A stretch of DNA of 64,000 bases from Ceratorhiza oryzae-sativae (GCA_030998015.1 JARWMV010000054.1:1-64000), one strand, 5' to 3'; numbered from the stretch's first letter, positions 1-10,318 are shown. Translations and numbers: made by a program. Notes: generated from the letters alone by a model not told the origin.

Positions 1-665
1 AACGACATCGAGTTGGTGAATATCAAGATCATACCAATTAGCGAGAGAACACATAATACGCAACGAATCAAGGTGGGCAATGGGGGCGAAAGTGTCGTAA
101 AAGTCTTGACCAGGATTTGAGTGAATCCCTTTGCACGAGCCGTGCCTTGTAGCGTGCGATGTTGCCGTTCTCGTCGCGCTTGCGAGTGAGTACCCATTTG
201 TTCTGAATGACGTTCTTGTTGACGGGCGGACTGGCAAGTTCGAAGGTCTTTCATTCGGACGAGTTGATCGTACTCTTCCTGCATCGCCTGGATCCACTGT
301 TGCGTTCGGGTCCGTTCATCGCATCCTCGTAGGAAGGATTGTCGCCATCGGGGTCAGTGCGAGTCATGAAAGACTGGTGCATGAACCCTTCGTAGAACGC
401 GCTTGTGAAGGCGTTCTCCTTGGCCTTGAGAGTCGCCGAGTAGGATTCTTGTGGGCGAGCGAGTTGATCCACTGTGATCGGCATGAGAGGTGGTACATCA
501 GGTCGATACTTGATTTGTAGATAGGCTCGAGAGACGGCATGTCGGCGGGGTCGTCGACGCAGACATTGGCCATTTCAGCGTCTTCGCCAACTGTATCATC
601 TGTCAGTTGCTCGCCTGTATGCGCAGCAATTGGTAGATTACCTTTATCGTCCATGACAGTGATCT
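1..665 (-). pseudogene. Copia-A pol, distal part (integrase-RT linker and start of RT)
   Basis: Minus-strand translation continues the Copia-A polyprotein after the Copia-B insertion. The acidic linker (MDDKGNLPIAAHTGEQLTDD) is followed, after a frame change near 480, by the typical RVT_2 entry motif PSYEDAMNGPE (about 310-340). Copia reverse transcriptases normally start with such a 'P.S..EAM.....W..A' segment. The frame is broken around 480 and 290, so this copy cannot make a full polyprotein. The rest of the RT and RNase H would be left of the window. Confidence 0.8.
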
Positions 666-946
666 TCTCACGCAGGGAGGTAACTTGTGGCTAAGATACA
701 AATCGTACTTAGCTCAACTACGAAGGTAGAGAACTGTATATACTGTACCTAAGATACAAATCGTACTACAGAGTACAGTGTGAATAGAATACATGAGTAG
801 AGAGAAAATAATACCTTAGCTCAACTACGAAGGTAGAGAACTAAGGAAAAGGGGATTCCCGCGAAACTCGCGCAATATCAGAGAGGGGGATACGAAACAG
901 AAACAAATATGCGCATACATACACGCATATGATTGTAAATTCAACA
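666..946 (-). repeat. Copia-B 3' LTR
   Basis: A 281-bp LTR. In element orientation it starts TGTTGAATTTACAATC and ends CCCTGCGTGAGA. It contains two internal direct repeats (units around CTTAGCTCAACTACGAAGG and AAGATACAAATCGTACT), each present twice. It differs from the 5' LTR at several sites, including small indels near 790 and 855, so the insertion is not very recent. Confidence 0.92.
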
Positions 947-957
947 CGCCCACTCAA
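947..957 (-). other. Copia-B polypurine tract
   Basis: On the minus strand the bases just upstream of the 3' LTR read GATTGAGTGGGCG, a purine-rich run directly abutting TGTTGAA. This is the expected plus-strand primer site. The same sequence precedes the 3' LTR of Copia-C at 44483-44495. Confidence 0.7.
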
Positions 958-998
958 TCCTATGCGTGAATGTGCAGATAAAAGAAAAGAATAGAATT

Positions 999-2048
999 TC
1001 ACGCCATTCCCATCGCAGACACAAAGCGAGTAAACTTGAGGCGTCCTAGGGGCTTAGTAAGCGCATCCGCGAGCTGTTTCTCTGTAGGTATATATTGCAG
1101 GTCGAGTTCTTTCAGAGCGATCACTTTGCGAATAAAATGATACTTGACGCGTATATGCTTCGTTGTCTGATGATTGACGGGATTCTTAGCTAGGGCCATA
1201 GCAGACTGGTTGTCCGAGAATAAGGGAGTAGCGCCCTCAGAGAGAAAACCAAGTTCGGATAAAAATTGACAAATCCATAAAAGTTCGCGTCCGGCACTAG
1301 CATCGGTGACATATTCGGCTTCGGTACTTGATAAGGAAATTGTCGGCTGCTTTCAGGATGAGTAAGCAATTACGCCACCGGCATGTAGGAAAGCCCAGCC
1401 GGTAGTCGAACGGCTTGTATGCTTATCGCCGGCATAATCAGCGTCGACATATCCAAGCAGATTTAAATCGCGAAAGCGATTATAGACAATGCCTAAGTCC
1501 ATAGTACCTTTGAGATAGCGGAGAACTCGTTTGCCGGAGTTCCAGTGTTCTTCGCCAGGATTCATCGCGTGTTGCGCGAGTATACCAGTAGCATATGCGA
1601 TGTCGGGTCGGGTAGAAATCATAGCATACATAAGAGACCCGATCAGCTGCTGGTAGCGGTTCCGATCGATCGATGGCGCTTCGAGCTTTGGTAGATTGGG
1701 AGATTCGGCCATCGGAGTTTCGCATGGTTTACAGTCGGACATATTGAAGCGAGCAAGAATATCGTTGATATAACGGCGCTGAGAGATCTTGAGAGTTCCA
1801 GCGCTGCGATCGCGCTCAATTTCGATGCCTACGAACATTTTGGCCTCGCCTAGATCAACGATTTCAAGTGATTCAGCGATTTTAGCCTTAACCTTATTGA
1901 GGATTTCTGTAGACGATCCAGCGAGTAGCATATCGTCCACATGGCTAAGTATAATCGCTACTTCGTCACCATCGCGTAGCCAGAATACAGAGTGATCCGT
2001 ATCGCATCGTTTAAATCCTATATCTTCAAGGATTTTCTTGAGACGCAT
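999..2048 (-). pseudogene. Copia-B reverse transcriptase C-terminal half and RNase H
   Basis: Minus-strand frames carry the RT catalytic box HVDDMLLAG (near 1930), the copia segment YQQLIGSLMYAMISTRPDIAY (near 1620) and the RNase H start YVDADYAGDKHTSRSTTGW (near 1440). After a frameshift at about 1353 comes the RNase H tail KNPVNHQTTKHIRVKYH and the terminus QLADALTKPLGRLKF. It continues the ORF that ends at 2018, so one frameshift near 2030 and another near 1350 break what was a single pol reading frame. The order RT-RNase H at the end is that of Ty1/copia. Confidence 0.88.
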
Positions 2049-4576
2049 ATAGAAGGCTCGCGCCGCCTGTTTGAGACCGTAAATCGCCTTGTTGAGCTTC
2101 CAGACAGATTCAGGCCTTCGACAAAGCCTGGAGGTTGCTCCATATAAATCTCCTCGTCGAGATCCCCATGTAAAAAGGCTGTTTTAACGTCGATTTGGTG
2201 AAGCTCGAGGTCTAGAGCGGCTACGATGCTTAAGAGTGTCCGTAAGGAGTCAGCAGCAGCGACGGGTGACGAAATTTCGACAAAATCGACTCCAGGGCGC
2301 TGAGAAAAGCCCTTCGCGACTAATCGAGCCTTGTAGCGAACGATCTCGCCATCAGCTCCACGCTTGTAGTCGAAAACCCATCGGCATTTAACGACATTTT
2401 TGTCGATAGGACGGCTCACGAGCGTCCATACTTCGTGCTGCTCGATCGATTTCAGCTCTTCTGTCATCGCTTCAAGCCATAGATTCGCGTCTGGACGACG
2501 CATGGCATCCTCGAACGTCTGAGGCGGCGATTCTATTATCGCAGTAAGTGCCTCTTCGTCCTCTCGTCCGTCTGTATGCGCTAAGGCGCCCACTTGCGCT
2601 CCATACCGTTCTGGTGCTCTTCGTTCGCGCGTGGATCGACGCACCGGCGGCGGATCTGGCTGTAAAACAACTATTTCCTGATCTTCAGGCTCCAAGTCCG
2701 GGCTCTCGGAAGGTAAGGCTTCTGGTTCATCGGGTATATGCGCGGGTTCTGACGATTCGAGTGGTTTATCGGATGATTCGGGTGAGTGAATTTCTATCTG
2801 AATGGGTGGTAATTCATCCGATTTATTCTCATCGTCATCGGTTGGGCTTTCATCATGATCCTCGATAACCACGCGCTGCCGATTGTCCAGCCCTTCGTCA
2901 AAGACTACATCACGTGAGGTGATTATGCGACCGGTACCGCGCTGAGCAAGCACGTGCGCCTTCCTATTAGGAGCGAATCCGAGGTATATGCACTCGATTG
3001 AGCGCGCTTGGAGTTTCGTGCGCATATTGTCTGGCACACGAGCCCAGGCCTTGCATCCAAACGTACGTAATCCCGATACATTTGGGATCTTGCCGCTAAA
3101 TGCTTCGCTCGGCGTTCGGCCATCTAGGCGTTTCTTCGGCGTTACGTTCCACAGGTGAGCCGCATGTAAGATTGCGTAACCCCAATATTTCTCGGGTAAA
3201 TGCGCGTCGAATCGCATCGCGCGCTGACAATCGTTTAGGGTACGTATCGCTCGCTCGGCTACGCCATTACTGGCCGACGAATCTGCTTCGGTCTTTTGGT
3301 GCTGGATTCCTTCCGCTCGCAAGAAAGCCTCGAAGGCGTTTGACCCGTACTCGCCACCACCATCCGTCCGTAAGTGTTTAATTCGCCTTCCCGTAAGATT
3401 CTCGATTGACGCTTTGAGGTCCTTGAATTGACCCGCGTAATCGCTCTTGTTGCGCAATAAATGCACGAATACCTTGCGGGACTTATCATCAATCGTGACG
3501 GCGAAATATCGGAATCCTCCGATCGCTTGAACGGGTAAGGGGCCGTGTAGATCGCTGTGCATAAGCTCGAGTACCTCAGAGGTACGAGATTGGGACGGTG
3601 GAAAAGGTGCGCGTGTATGCTTCCCCTGGAGGCATGGGCCGCATTTCGACTTGGGAGGTGAGCGGTTTCCCACTATATCCATCCCTTCAACCGCGCCTTT
3701 CCTCACCATATCTAGCACATATTCGTAGTTTAGGTGACCAAATCGGCGGTGCCAGGTAGGTAGGTCTGCTCGCGCGACTGTACTCGCGGTATATGCGACG
3801 AATTCTTGGGCATGTAAATCGCTATCGTTATTTTTGCTGTCTGGCTCTACGAAGGCCGTATGCGCGGTAGAATCGGTGTGTGTAATTTTCGCTTGAACCT
3901 TGTAGAGTTGCCCTGACTGCTTCGCCCATCCTATTTCGTCGCCTCGACCGTCCTGACTGATCATAATCGCGCCGATACCCCTCTGGAATAAAACGTTCAT
4001 GTGCTTCTCATTGAGCTGGGTCACCGACATCAGGCTCGCGTTTAGATCGGGTACGTGCAGCACTGATTCCATGTATGCATCGGTCTCATGACCCTTACGA
4101 TTACGAAGCGTGACTAGGATCCGGCCAATGCCGACCGCATATATCTTGGTTCCGTCGCCGACTCGAACCGGGACCGGAGGTACAAGGGACCGGTAAATCG
4201 AAAACCATTCGCGCTGAGGGGTCATGTGACGAGATGCCCCTGAGTCGATCAGCCAATAGTGCGCGGCTGTCTCTTCATCGACTACGGGTAGCGCATATAG
4301 CGTCGGTACTGGTATGTCGTCCGTAGCTAATGTCGTCGCGATCTGCGCTGACTCGGCTTTCGGCTTCGTTCGCTGGACTTGTCCTTGTCCTGTCTTTTCC
4401 TTTATTCTTCGGCGACTGCCGCTTTTGAACGGACCTTGGCCCTCTGCACCACCTCCTTTCGCCCAGCATTTAGCCCTTAAGTGTCCGGGCTTGCCGCAAT
4501 TGGCAGGTCTTAGGCTCTGTCTGAGGGCTGTTCCTTCCTTCGACGTAGCTTTGCCCTTGGCAATGCTCGTGAACAT
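2018..4576 (-). pseudogene. Copia-B gag end, protease, integrase and RT N-terminal half (852-codon ORF)
   Basis: One long minus-strand ORF. In order it has a zinc knuckle (CGKPGHLRAKC, residues about 28-38), an aspartic protease with an intact catalytic triad residue (WLIDSGASRHMT, about 125), a GAG-pre-integrase domain (WHRRFGHLNYEYV plus CGPCLQGKH), an integrase core (ELMHSDLHGPL, IKHLRTDGGGEY, and the E of NGVAERAIRTLND), a Pro/Glu-rich linker, and an RVT_2 start (VVKCRWVFDYKRGADGE, HQIDVKTAFLHGDLDEEIY). It ends by frameshift. The frame upstream (gag) is shifted. Confidence 0.9.
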
Positions 4577-5284
4577 CGCGGTGAGTCCAAGACCCTTCTT
4601 GCGACGCTCTTCTCGGCTAATGCGGCCTTTATAACAATCGGAGGTAATGAACCCGATTGATTCGACGTCTGATGACCGTGCTGACGACGGTACGACGGAG
4701 GTAACGCATTCATCATTTGCGCGAGCATAGAGTCGCTGAATGGTTCCCTAGCGTTTTCATCTTCGAAGCGATCGTACGGAGGGAATTTATACCCGCGGTA
4801 ATGTCATGATCTTCTCGATCTTCGTATTGACTAGTTGGTGGTACAGGAAGGATATCGATTGAGCTCCTTCCCTTCCCACCTTTCGACGACTCGCGTCCAC
4901 GCATCTTGGATGTTGCTCGACTATATCGGCAGCGCTTCGTCTTCCATCGCCAACGCGATCTGGGCGAGAGCTTCGTGGTCTCGCTTAGCCACTCGGCTAG
5001 GGATTCAGTATATTCGCTCGCCTTGATTTGTCTTTGGCATCGGCATCGGTGAGTTCAGCCGGGGGTTTCTCGACTCCGAGAACGATCCTCTAGGCCTCGT
5101 AGGCGTAGGACCATTTGCTGACGAAATTTCCATGCCGTGTAATTAGATCCGTCGCTCTTCAGAGAGGGGATCGAGCGACTTCTTGCTCAAGTAGCTCGGT
5201 TTGGCTCGAAGACATCGCTGGCGGGACTGTTACCGGGTCGACGGGGCTCTCTGGTTTCGTACTAGTAGAGGCTGCGGGGCTCAT
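4577..5284 (-). pseudogene. Copia-B gag, frameshifted
   Basis: The start codon at 5284-5282 lies inside the primer-binding site and opens MSPAASTSTKPESP, the same N-terminus as Copia-C gag. Comparison with Copia-C shows several one-base and two-base deletions here (for example near 5170, 5085 and 4930), so the gag product (copia UBN2-type capsid) is broken into short frames. The retained CpG content shows that indels, not CpG decay, inactivated it. Confidence 0.75.
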
Positions 5285-5288
5285 AACC
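5277..5288 (-). other. Copia-B primer-binding site (half initiator tRNA-Met type)
   Basis: Directly inside the 5' LTR the minus strand reads GGTTATGAGCCC. This is the complement of GGGCTCATAACC, the anticodon arm of eukaryotic initiator tRNA-Met. Drosophila copia is known to be primed by a half-tRNA of this kind. The same 12-mer abuts the 5' LTRs of Copia-A and Copia-C. Its ATG is the gag start codon. Confidence 0.8.
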
Positions 5289-5572
5289 TCTCACGCAGGG
5301 AGGTAACTTGTGGCTAAGATACAAATCGTACTTAGCTCAACTACGAAGGTAGAGAACTATATATACTGTACCTAAGATACAAATCGTACTACAGAGTACA
5401 GTGTGAATAGAATACAGTAGAGATGAAAATACAATACCTTAGCTCGACTACGAAGGTAGAGAACTAAGGAAAAGGAGGTTTCCCGCGAAACTCGCACACA
5501 ATATAAGAGAGGGGGATAGGAAACAGAAACAAATATGCGCATACATACACGCATATGATTGTAAATTCAACA
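5289..5572 (-). repeat. Copia-B 5' LTR
   Basis: A 284-bp LTR with the same ends as the 666-946 copy, followed by GATCT (5573-5577). It carries the same duplicated internal units. The promoter should lie here but no clear TATA box was pinned down. Confidence 0.92.
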
Positions 5573-5577
5573 GATCT

Positions 5578-7074
5578 TGGGTGCACCACGAGTAGATTCA
5601 AGTCGCATAATTGGCTGACCAACTCGGGCAGAGCGGGTCTGAATAGTAGCGCCTGGTTTCGACATTGCTGGAGGTTGCGATGGTCCTTGTGGTTTAGCGC
5701 CGGAGTTAGCGCTGGAGGACTTAGACAATTTTAACAGTGTACGTACTGCTTTAGACGGTTGTGAGGAGGTTGTATGCGTCGTAGATGAAGTTGCAAGTGG
5801 TTCAAGTAGAGATGAAACAGTGGGAGATGTTACAGTAGTAGTAGACTTGGTTGAATCGAATAAAATTGGAGTCGCTGGTGACTCTGTCTCGTCTTTGAGC
5901 TTCGCTCTTATAGGCTTTAGCTCTCCCCTGTCCCAGGCTGTCGTTTCAATTGCTCTGGCTTGCTGGAATCTTCCGAAATTTTCTTAATCTCCCCCTCAGC
6001 AGGTGGAGCGATTGGAACGAGCACTTCGTCTCCATCGTTCGTCATTGTATCGTCATCTTGGAGGAACGCCACATTGCGCGAGTGAAGAATCTTCATTGCG
6101 CCGGGCTTGTAGTATCGCCAGGACTTGCCTTGTACATCTGAAATTCCTGTAAATACTGCTTTGAAAGCTTTGGGGTCAAGTTTAGATCGATTTACTGCCT
6201 GATCCAGTACATAGCATTTCGATCCCCAAGGCCTTAGCAGGCTAACATCGGGCTTCATCCCCCAAAATCGCTCATATGGAGTCAGTTGAAAGACTCCATG
6301 TACTTGGGTAGGTACTCTGTTCTTCAGGTAGCACGCATATGCGACCGCTTCGCTCCAAAGGAACTTTGGTGCGTCACTCTCGAACATCATTGCACGAGCA
6401 TGTTCCAAAAGTGTGCGATTTAGCCTTTCAGCTATTCCATTCTGCTGGCTTGAGTACGGAGCAGTCGTTTCCAGGACAGTACCCGCTTTCGATGTATGCG
6501 CTTTCCAGCTTGATTAACAAATTCTCCTCCGTTGTCGAATCGAACCTTCAAAACCTTAGCATTCTTCTGTGTTAGTAAAAACGATTCAAATGCTTTGTAT
6601 TCATCCAGAGTCTCGTCTTTCTGCCTAAGAAAAGCTACAGTAGAAAATCTTGTAGATACATCAGTAAAAGATACATAATACAAGTATTTTCCGATAGAAG
6701 GTATACGCGCAGGACCCAGACATCAGTAACTATCAATTGGCCTATATTTGTGATATTAGTCTTTGATTCTTTCGGAAAAGGCCTAACTGACATCTTCGCT
6801 TGTATGCATGTTCGCACTGGAAGTCTAAAACCTTCTTTACCTTCTGATATTTCCATGCCTGTTATCGCTCCCATTGTCTGTATTTTCTGGAGCGCTTGGG
6901 CGCCAATATGGCCCAAAATCCTGTGCCAATCGTACCAAGTACGTCCGCTTACCTTGGTGAGTACTGTCTCAGTTTGGTTATTCTTGGTATCCGACTGTAT
7001 GCGCTTAGATGGGTACACGGCATCGCACAATAACTGCCAGAGGTTCCCCTTGCTTCGATCTGTGGATTTCTCGC
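5578..7074 (-). pseudogene. Copia-A GAG-pre-integrase and integrase region, frameshifted
   Basis: Three overlapping minus-strand frames form one integrase region. 7030-6635 has the pre-integrase motif WYDWHRILGHIGAQAL and a degraded Cys pair. 6683-6432 has YYVSFTDVSTRFSTVAFLR and RFDNGGEF, the middle part of the catalytic core. 6408-5917 has the C-terminal part (RNRTLLEHARAMMF-like, LWSEAVAYACYLKNRVPT, TPYERFWGMKPDVSLLRPWG). A Ser/Pro-rich linker continues to 5578 and ends RVGQPIMRLESTRGAPK at the Copia-B insertion. At least two frameshifts make it non-functional. Confidence 0.85.
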
Positions 7075-8475
7075 CTACCGCGATGGTATTTCCATCCGGG
7101 ATAAGATTTGTAAGTTCTTCGCATTCATCCGAATGCCTAATCCATGATCGGTAACTAGAGATAAGCTGATTAGATTAGTAGGACATGAAGGTACGTGTGC
7201 AACATCTTTCAAGGTTATTGTTTTATACTCATTTGTCGCCGGGTTCTTACAGCGAAGGGTAATGTTACCTCTTCCTATGATTGTATTCTTGCCACTAACT
7301 CCTGTGACTGTACCTTGTGCATTTCGATAATCCTCGAAGAGTGATCGGTCACGTGCGATATGGGTGGTTGTGCCGCTATCGGCAATCCATTGGTTACCGG
7401 GCCGGCTCCAAAATCCGATTTCGTCATCGAAGGCCGAGAAGGAGAAGCTGTCATTTCGCTGAATAGGGGCTTCTTCTGTGTCGATCGCAGCGTGAGCGCG
7501 TGCATTGTTACGCTTATTGTTTGGACTCATGAACCGGTTGAATGAGTTCTTGCCAGGGTTCCTGAACTGTGGTTTGTTGTTTCCCTGCTTGTATGCGCCT
7601 CCGCCAGGCTGACAACATTCCTTTGCCCAATGTCCCGTTCTTCCGCAATTGTTGCACTTCGTTTGCAATTTGTCTGGAGTGCGTGAGGGGTTCTTTGTTG
7701 GGTTGAAACTCCGAGTGCTACTGCTAAAATTGGGTCTGTTATTACTATAGAAGGTCTTACCGTTATCGCTTCGAGTGTTTCTTCTGTGTGCTTCGGCTAA
7801 AATGCGGGATCGAAGGTTAGCTACCTTCGCACTAAGTAGGTTTATATTCTTAAGATCGAAGTTAAAATCTACAGATTGTGTGAATGAATCCCATGAATCG
7901 GGCAAACTAGCTACTAATGTTGTGATCCAATCGACTTCAGTTATCGCATCGGGCGATATAATGTTGATTTGTTGAAACCAATTGCGCATTTTGCGCATAT
8001 GTTCTTCGACGTCTTCTCCGTCAGTCATGCGATGACTGAAGAACTTTCTACGTAAGTCGATTAAGCCTATGGTTCCCTGTACCTGGAAAGTGTTTGTTAG
8101 TAGACTCCATGCTTCTCTACTATAGTTGCAGCTCTGTATATGCGTTAGTGCGTGAGCATCTACGCGTAATCTTATCTGTGAGAGTGCCTTCCGATCTTCC
8201 TTGATCCATTTCTCCTGGTTCTTATTCATTGTTGTGCTGACTTCGTCTTTCGTTCCGTTGGGGTCGGGCTTTCCATCTGAACCTACTGCTTTCGGGTCTG
8301 GAACCTTGTTGACGTCGTATGGGGGAAACGGGTTCGTTCCGTTCACGTATTCGAATAGGCCTAGGTCGGTGAGGATATCTTCCATCTGTATGCGCCATGT
8401 GCTAAAGTTCTCCGTGCCATGCAGCGGAGTAATCCGATAAACGGATGTGCCGGAGCTTGTGTTCATGTCGGACAT
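7075..8475 (-). CDS. Copia-A gag and protease start (466 codons)
   Basis: Starts MSDMNTSSGTSVYRITPLHG, the usual 'L.G..NFSTWR' capsid opening of copia Gag. The UBN2-type capsid (residues about 15-230) is followed by a zinc knuckle CNNCGRTGHWAKEC (about 275) and the protease motif WIADSGTTTHIA (about 365), which keeps the catalytic Asp. The reading frame is open to 7075, where a frameshift separates it from the integrase. The start lies about 165 nt downstream of the primer-binding site. A 7-codon upstream ORF begins at the ATG inside that site (8635-8612). Confidence 0.88.
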   Translation of the reverse strand: MSDMNTSSGTSVYRITPLHGTENFSTWRIQMEDILTDLGLFEYVNGTNPFPPYDVNKVPDPKAVGSDGKPDPNGTKDEVSTTMNKNQEKWIKEDRKALSQIRLRVDAHALTHIQSCNYSREAWSLLTNTFQVQGTIGLIDLRRKFFSHRMTDGEDVEEHMRKMRNWFQQINIISPDAITEVDWITTLVASLPDSWDSFTQSVDFNFDLKNINLLSAKVANLRSRILAEAHRRNTRSDNGKTFYSNNRPNFSSSTRSFNPTKNPSRTPDKLQTKCNNCGRTGHWAKECCQPGGGAYKQGNNKPQFRNPGKNSFNRFMSPNNKRNNARAHAAIDTEEAPIQRNDSFSFSAFDDEIGFWSRPGNQWIADSGTTTHIARDRSLFEDYRNAQGTVTGVSGKNTIIGRGNITLRCKNPATNEYKTITLKDVAHVPSCPTNLISLSLVTDHGLGIRMNAKNLQILSRMEIPSR

Positions 8476-8627
8476 GTCGGTGTCGAGCTCTTACTATCAC
8501 GCGGTGAGTCTTACTCGTTCGTTCTGGGCTCTGAGGTCACTGTATGACGTCTCTGTCGTTGCGGGGCCTATGTGCTTCGCTCTGGGGTGATCACGCGGTG
8601 TACTTCTGGTCTTAAGCGATGAGCTCG

Positions 8628-8639
8628 GGGCTCATAACC
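8628..8639 (-). other. Copia-A primer-binding site (half initiator tRNA-Met type)
   Basis: The minus strand reads GGTTATGAGCCC, identical to the sites of Copia-B and Copia-C although the LTRs differ. The embedded ATG starts only a 7-codon ORF here (ends at 8612), while Gag begins at 8475. Confidence 0.75.
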
Positions 8640-8941
8640 TATAAAAACTATGTATATAACCACGAATACAATATATGTACTCGGTGCGCAGTGTGCTTAA
8701 GACGACGCCGAAGGCGTGTGTGTGATTTACCGGTGAAAAATATATATTCAATGGGTGACTAGCTACGAGGCCGAAGGCGCCCCTTTTATACACGATAGAG
8801 CCTGTATGCGCGAATAGTGTAGAATGGTATAGAACGCATGCGCGTCCTTGTTCCATGGCTTTCCGGTGCATTCACGCATACGATTGTTCTAGCACTAACT
8901 ATATGTATAATATTTGTGTATGTACAAATATGATTTCTACA
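8640..8941 (-). repeat. Copia-A 5' LTR (outer end inferred)
   Basis: The inner end is fixed by the primer-binding site. The outer end is placed at TGTAGAAATCATATTTG (minus strand, 8941), a TG start, but no partner LTR is in the window to confirm it. A TATA box TATAAAAGGGG (minus strand, near 8786-8796) predicts a transcript starting near 8760 and running leftward into gag. Confidence 0.6.
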
Positions 8942-9710
8942 GTAAGCATGAATGATACGGGCTTCTTGAACGTATCCGATTAAAACTATCACGTTAGGAA
9001 ACTTTACTGCACCCAATCGTATTGACCATGGAATCGACGACACTGTTAAACTCGAGGTAGCGGGCAGGCTACATGGTGGTTAGGTGAAATCTCTCTCTCT
9101 TGTGAAATTTTCTACTACGATGCCTAAATACACTGATACGAATCACATGACCCAATGTGCAGCCACGTGTGACATCCAACAGACACCATCACTGATCTTC
9201 TTTCAGGACGGTTCTGGGTATATTCGAACCGTGACGACGACAAACAACAACGACCGTGGATCGAGTAAGTTTATTTCTATGTTCAATTCGATACGGTCGG
9301 GCCAGTGACTTCCGCCTCATCGACAGCAAAATGAAATGGCATGTAAAAATAGACAGCCTGTACAAGATTTCTGTGCCCATGAAACCATTGTAGCGATCAA
9401 GTGTATACATTGATAGCAATGAAACGTGTTAAAGAAAAGAGAGTGTGTAAGGTACAGGTGGGGTACGAGAGGGCGCGCAAGCGCCTTTACGTATACCCTA
9501 CGAAGACCTGCGAGTAAGGCATTCTCCTTACTGCGTATATACCCCGCATAGACACTTGACTCGGTTGCATGAATTGATTCATACTAGTACATTCGAGTCA
9601 ATGATGATCCTTCTACACCCATGGGAACAAATTGGAGCGAATGTGAAAGAAAGACTAGGTAAATAAGTTTTGCTTTTCTACACGAAAATGCAGCATGAAT
9701 GCGCACATCT
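8942..9710. other. Intergenic stretch without a recognisable gene
   Basis: No convincing coding region was found. About 150 bp at roughly 9050-9200 resemble, in inverted orientation, the sequence just downstream of the membrane-protein gene (about 56400-56250), so this is a dispersed repeat of unknown type. The 10 bases before 9711 are one copy of the LINE target-site duplication. Confidence 0.6.
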
Positions 9711-10308
9711 TTTTTTTTAATCGGGTATATTATAGTCGTTGCGGGGCGGAGCCCTATGGTGCGAATTATATGGAAGGACGAAAAGGCAAGGGGACAGGGG
9801 GGAAAAAGTATACCTGTACTACTAGCACTAATCGACAGGCGCTTGCAGACGGGTAGCTCGGCTGAAACTAAGGTACTACTCTAGCAGGGATAGAGCGTAC
9901 GAAGCGAGAGAGGAAAGAGTAGAGAGGCAGAGAGGACAAACGTTACAGAAGTAAGAGATCAATGAAACGTTTTGTGCGCCGGATAGATTCCAGTGGCGCA
10001 TTGAGACCGAGAGGAGAGGAGAAAATGGCCGGTAGACTGTTGAACTCTCGCCCCCACGAGGTCAGGACAAATTGCCGTACGTTAGCATACTTTGGGCGGT
10101 GTAGCACAAAGTGGGTGACCGTTTCAGGTGCTTCGCCGCAGGCCCCGCGAGTGGGCGAATCAGCAAGGCCGAGGATGTGGAGGTGTCGTTGAATTTGGAC
10201 GTGGCCAGTAATCGGGCGGAAGAGGAGTATGATTTATGACCGCTGAGCTTTGTCGTGTGGGTTAGGGGGTTTTCTGAGCAGGAGGTTGCTCAGACTTTGC
10301 CCAGCCCA
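9711..10308 (-). mobile_element. 5'-truncated LINE (non-LTR retrotransposon) 3' end
   Basis: The minus strand begins inside the C-terminal part of ORF2 (ITGHVQIQRHLHILGLADSP, followed by GEAPETVTHFVLHRPKYANV, the C/H-rich motif with two of its cysteines lost). It ends in a poly(A) run, seen as TTTTTTTT on the plus strand at 9711-9718. It is flanked by GCGCACATCT at 9701-9710 and 10309-10318, a perfect 10-bp TSD (11 bp if the next T is counted). 5' truncation, poly(A) and a TSD of this size are the signature of target-primed reverse transcription. Confidence 0.88.
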
Positions 10309-10318
10309 GCGCACATCT

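Larger units (their letters stand above)
666..5572 (-). mobile_element. Copia-B: complete copia retrotransposon nested in Copia-A
   Basis: Two similar LTRs (666-946 and 5289-5572) flank a minus-strand internal region coding gag, protease, integrase, RT and RNase H. Both sides carry the 5-bp target-site duplication GATCT (661-665 and 5573-5577). A polypurine tract (947-957) and a primer-binding site (5277-5288) sit where expected. The internal region keeps many CpG dinucleotides, unlike its relative Copia-C. It nevertheless has several single-base indels (gag part, near 2030 and near 1350), so it is not autonomous as it stands. Confidence 0.95.
1..8941 (-). mobile_element. Copia-A: Ty1/copia LTR retrotransposon, interrupted and running off the left edge
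   Basis: This is a minus-strand copia element read from its 5' LTR (about 8640-8941) leftward through gag, protease, integrase and the start of the reverse transcriptase, which continues past position 1. It is split by Copia-B (666-5572). The two halves join exactly when Copia-B and one copy of the 5-bp duplication GATCT are removed: the protein then reads ...STRGAPK-ITVMDDKG... without a break. Frameshifts in the gag-pol region (near 7050, 6650 and 6420) show it is defective. Its 3' LTR and TSD lie outside the window, so its full size cannot be given. Confidence 0.9.
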
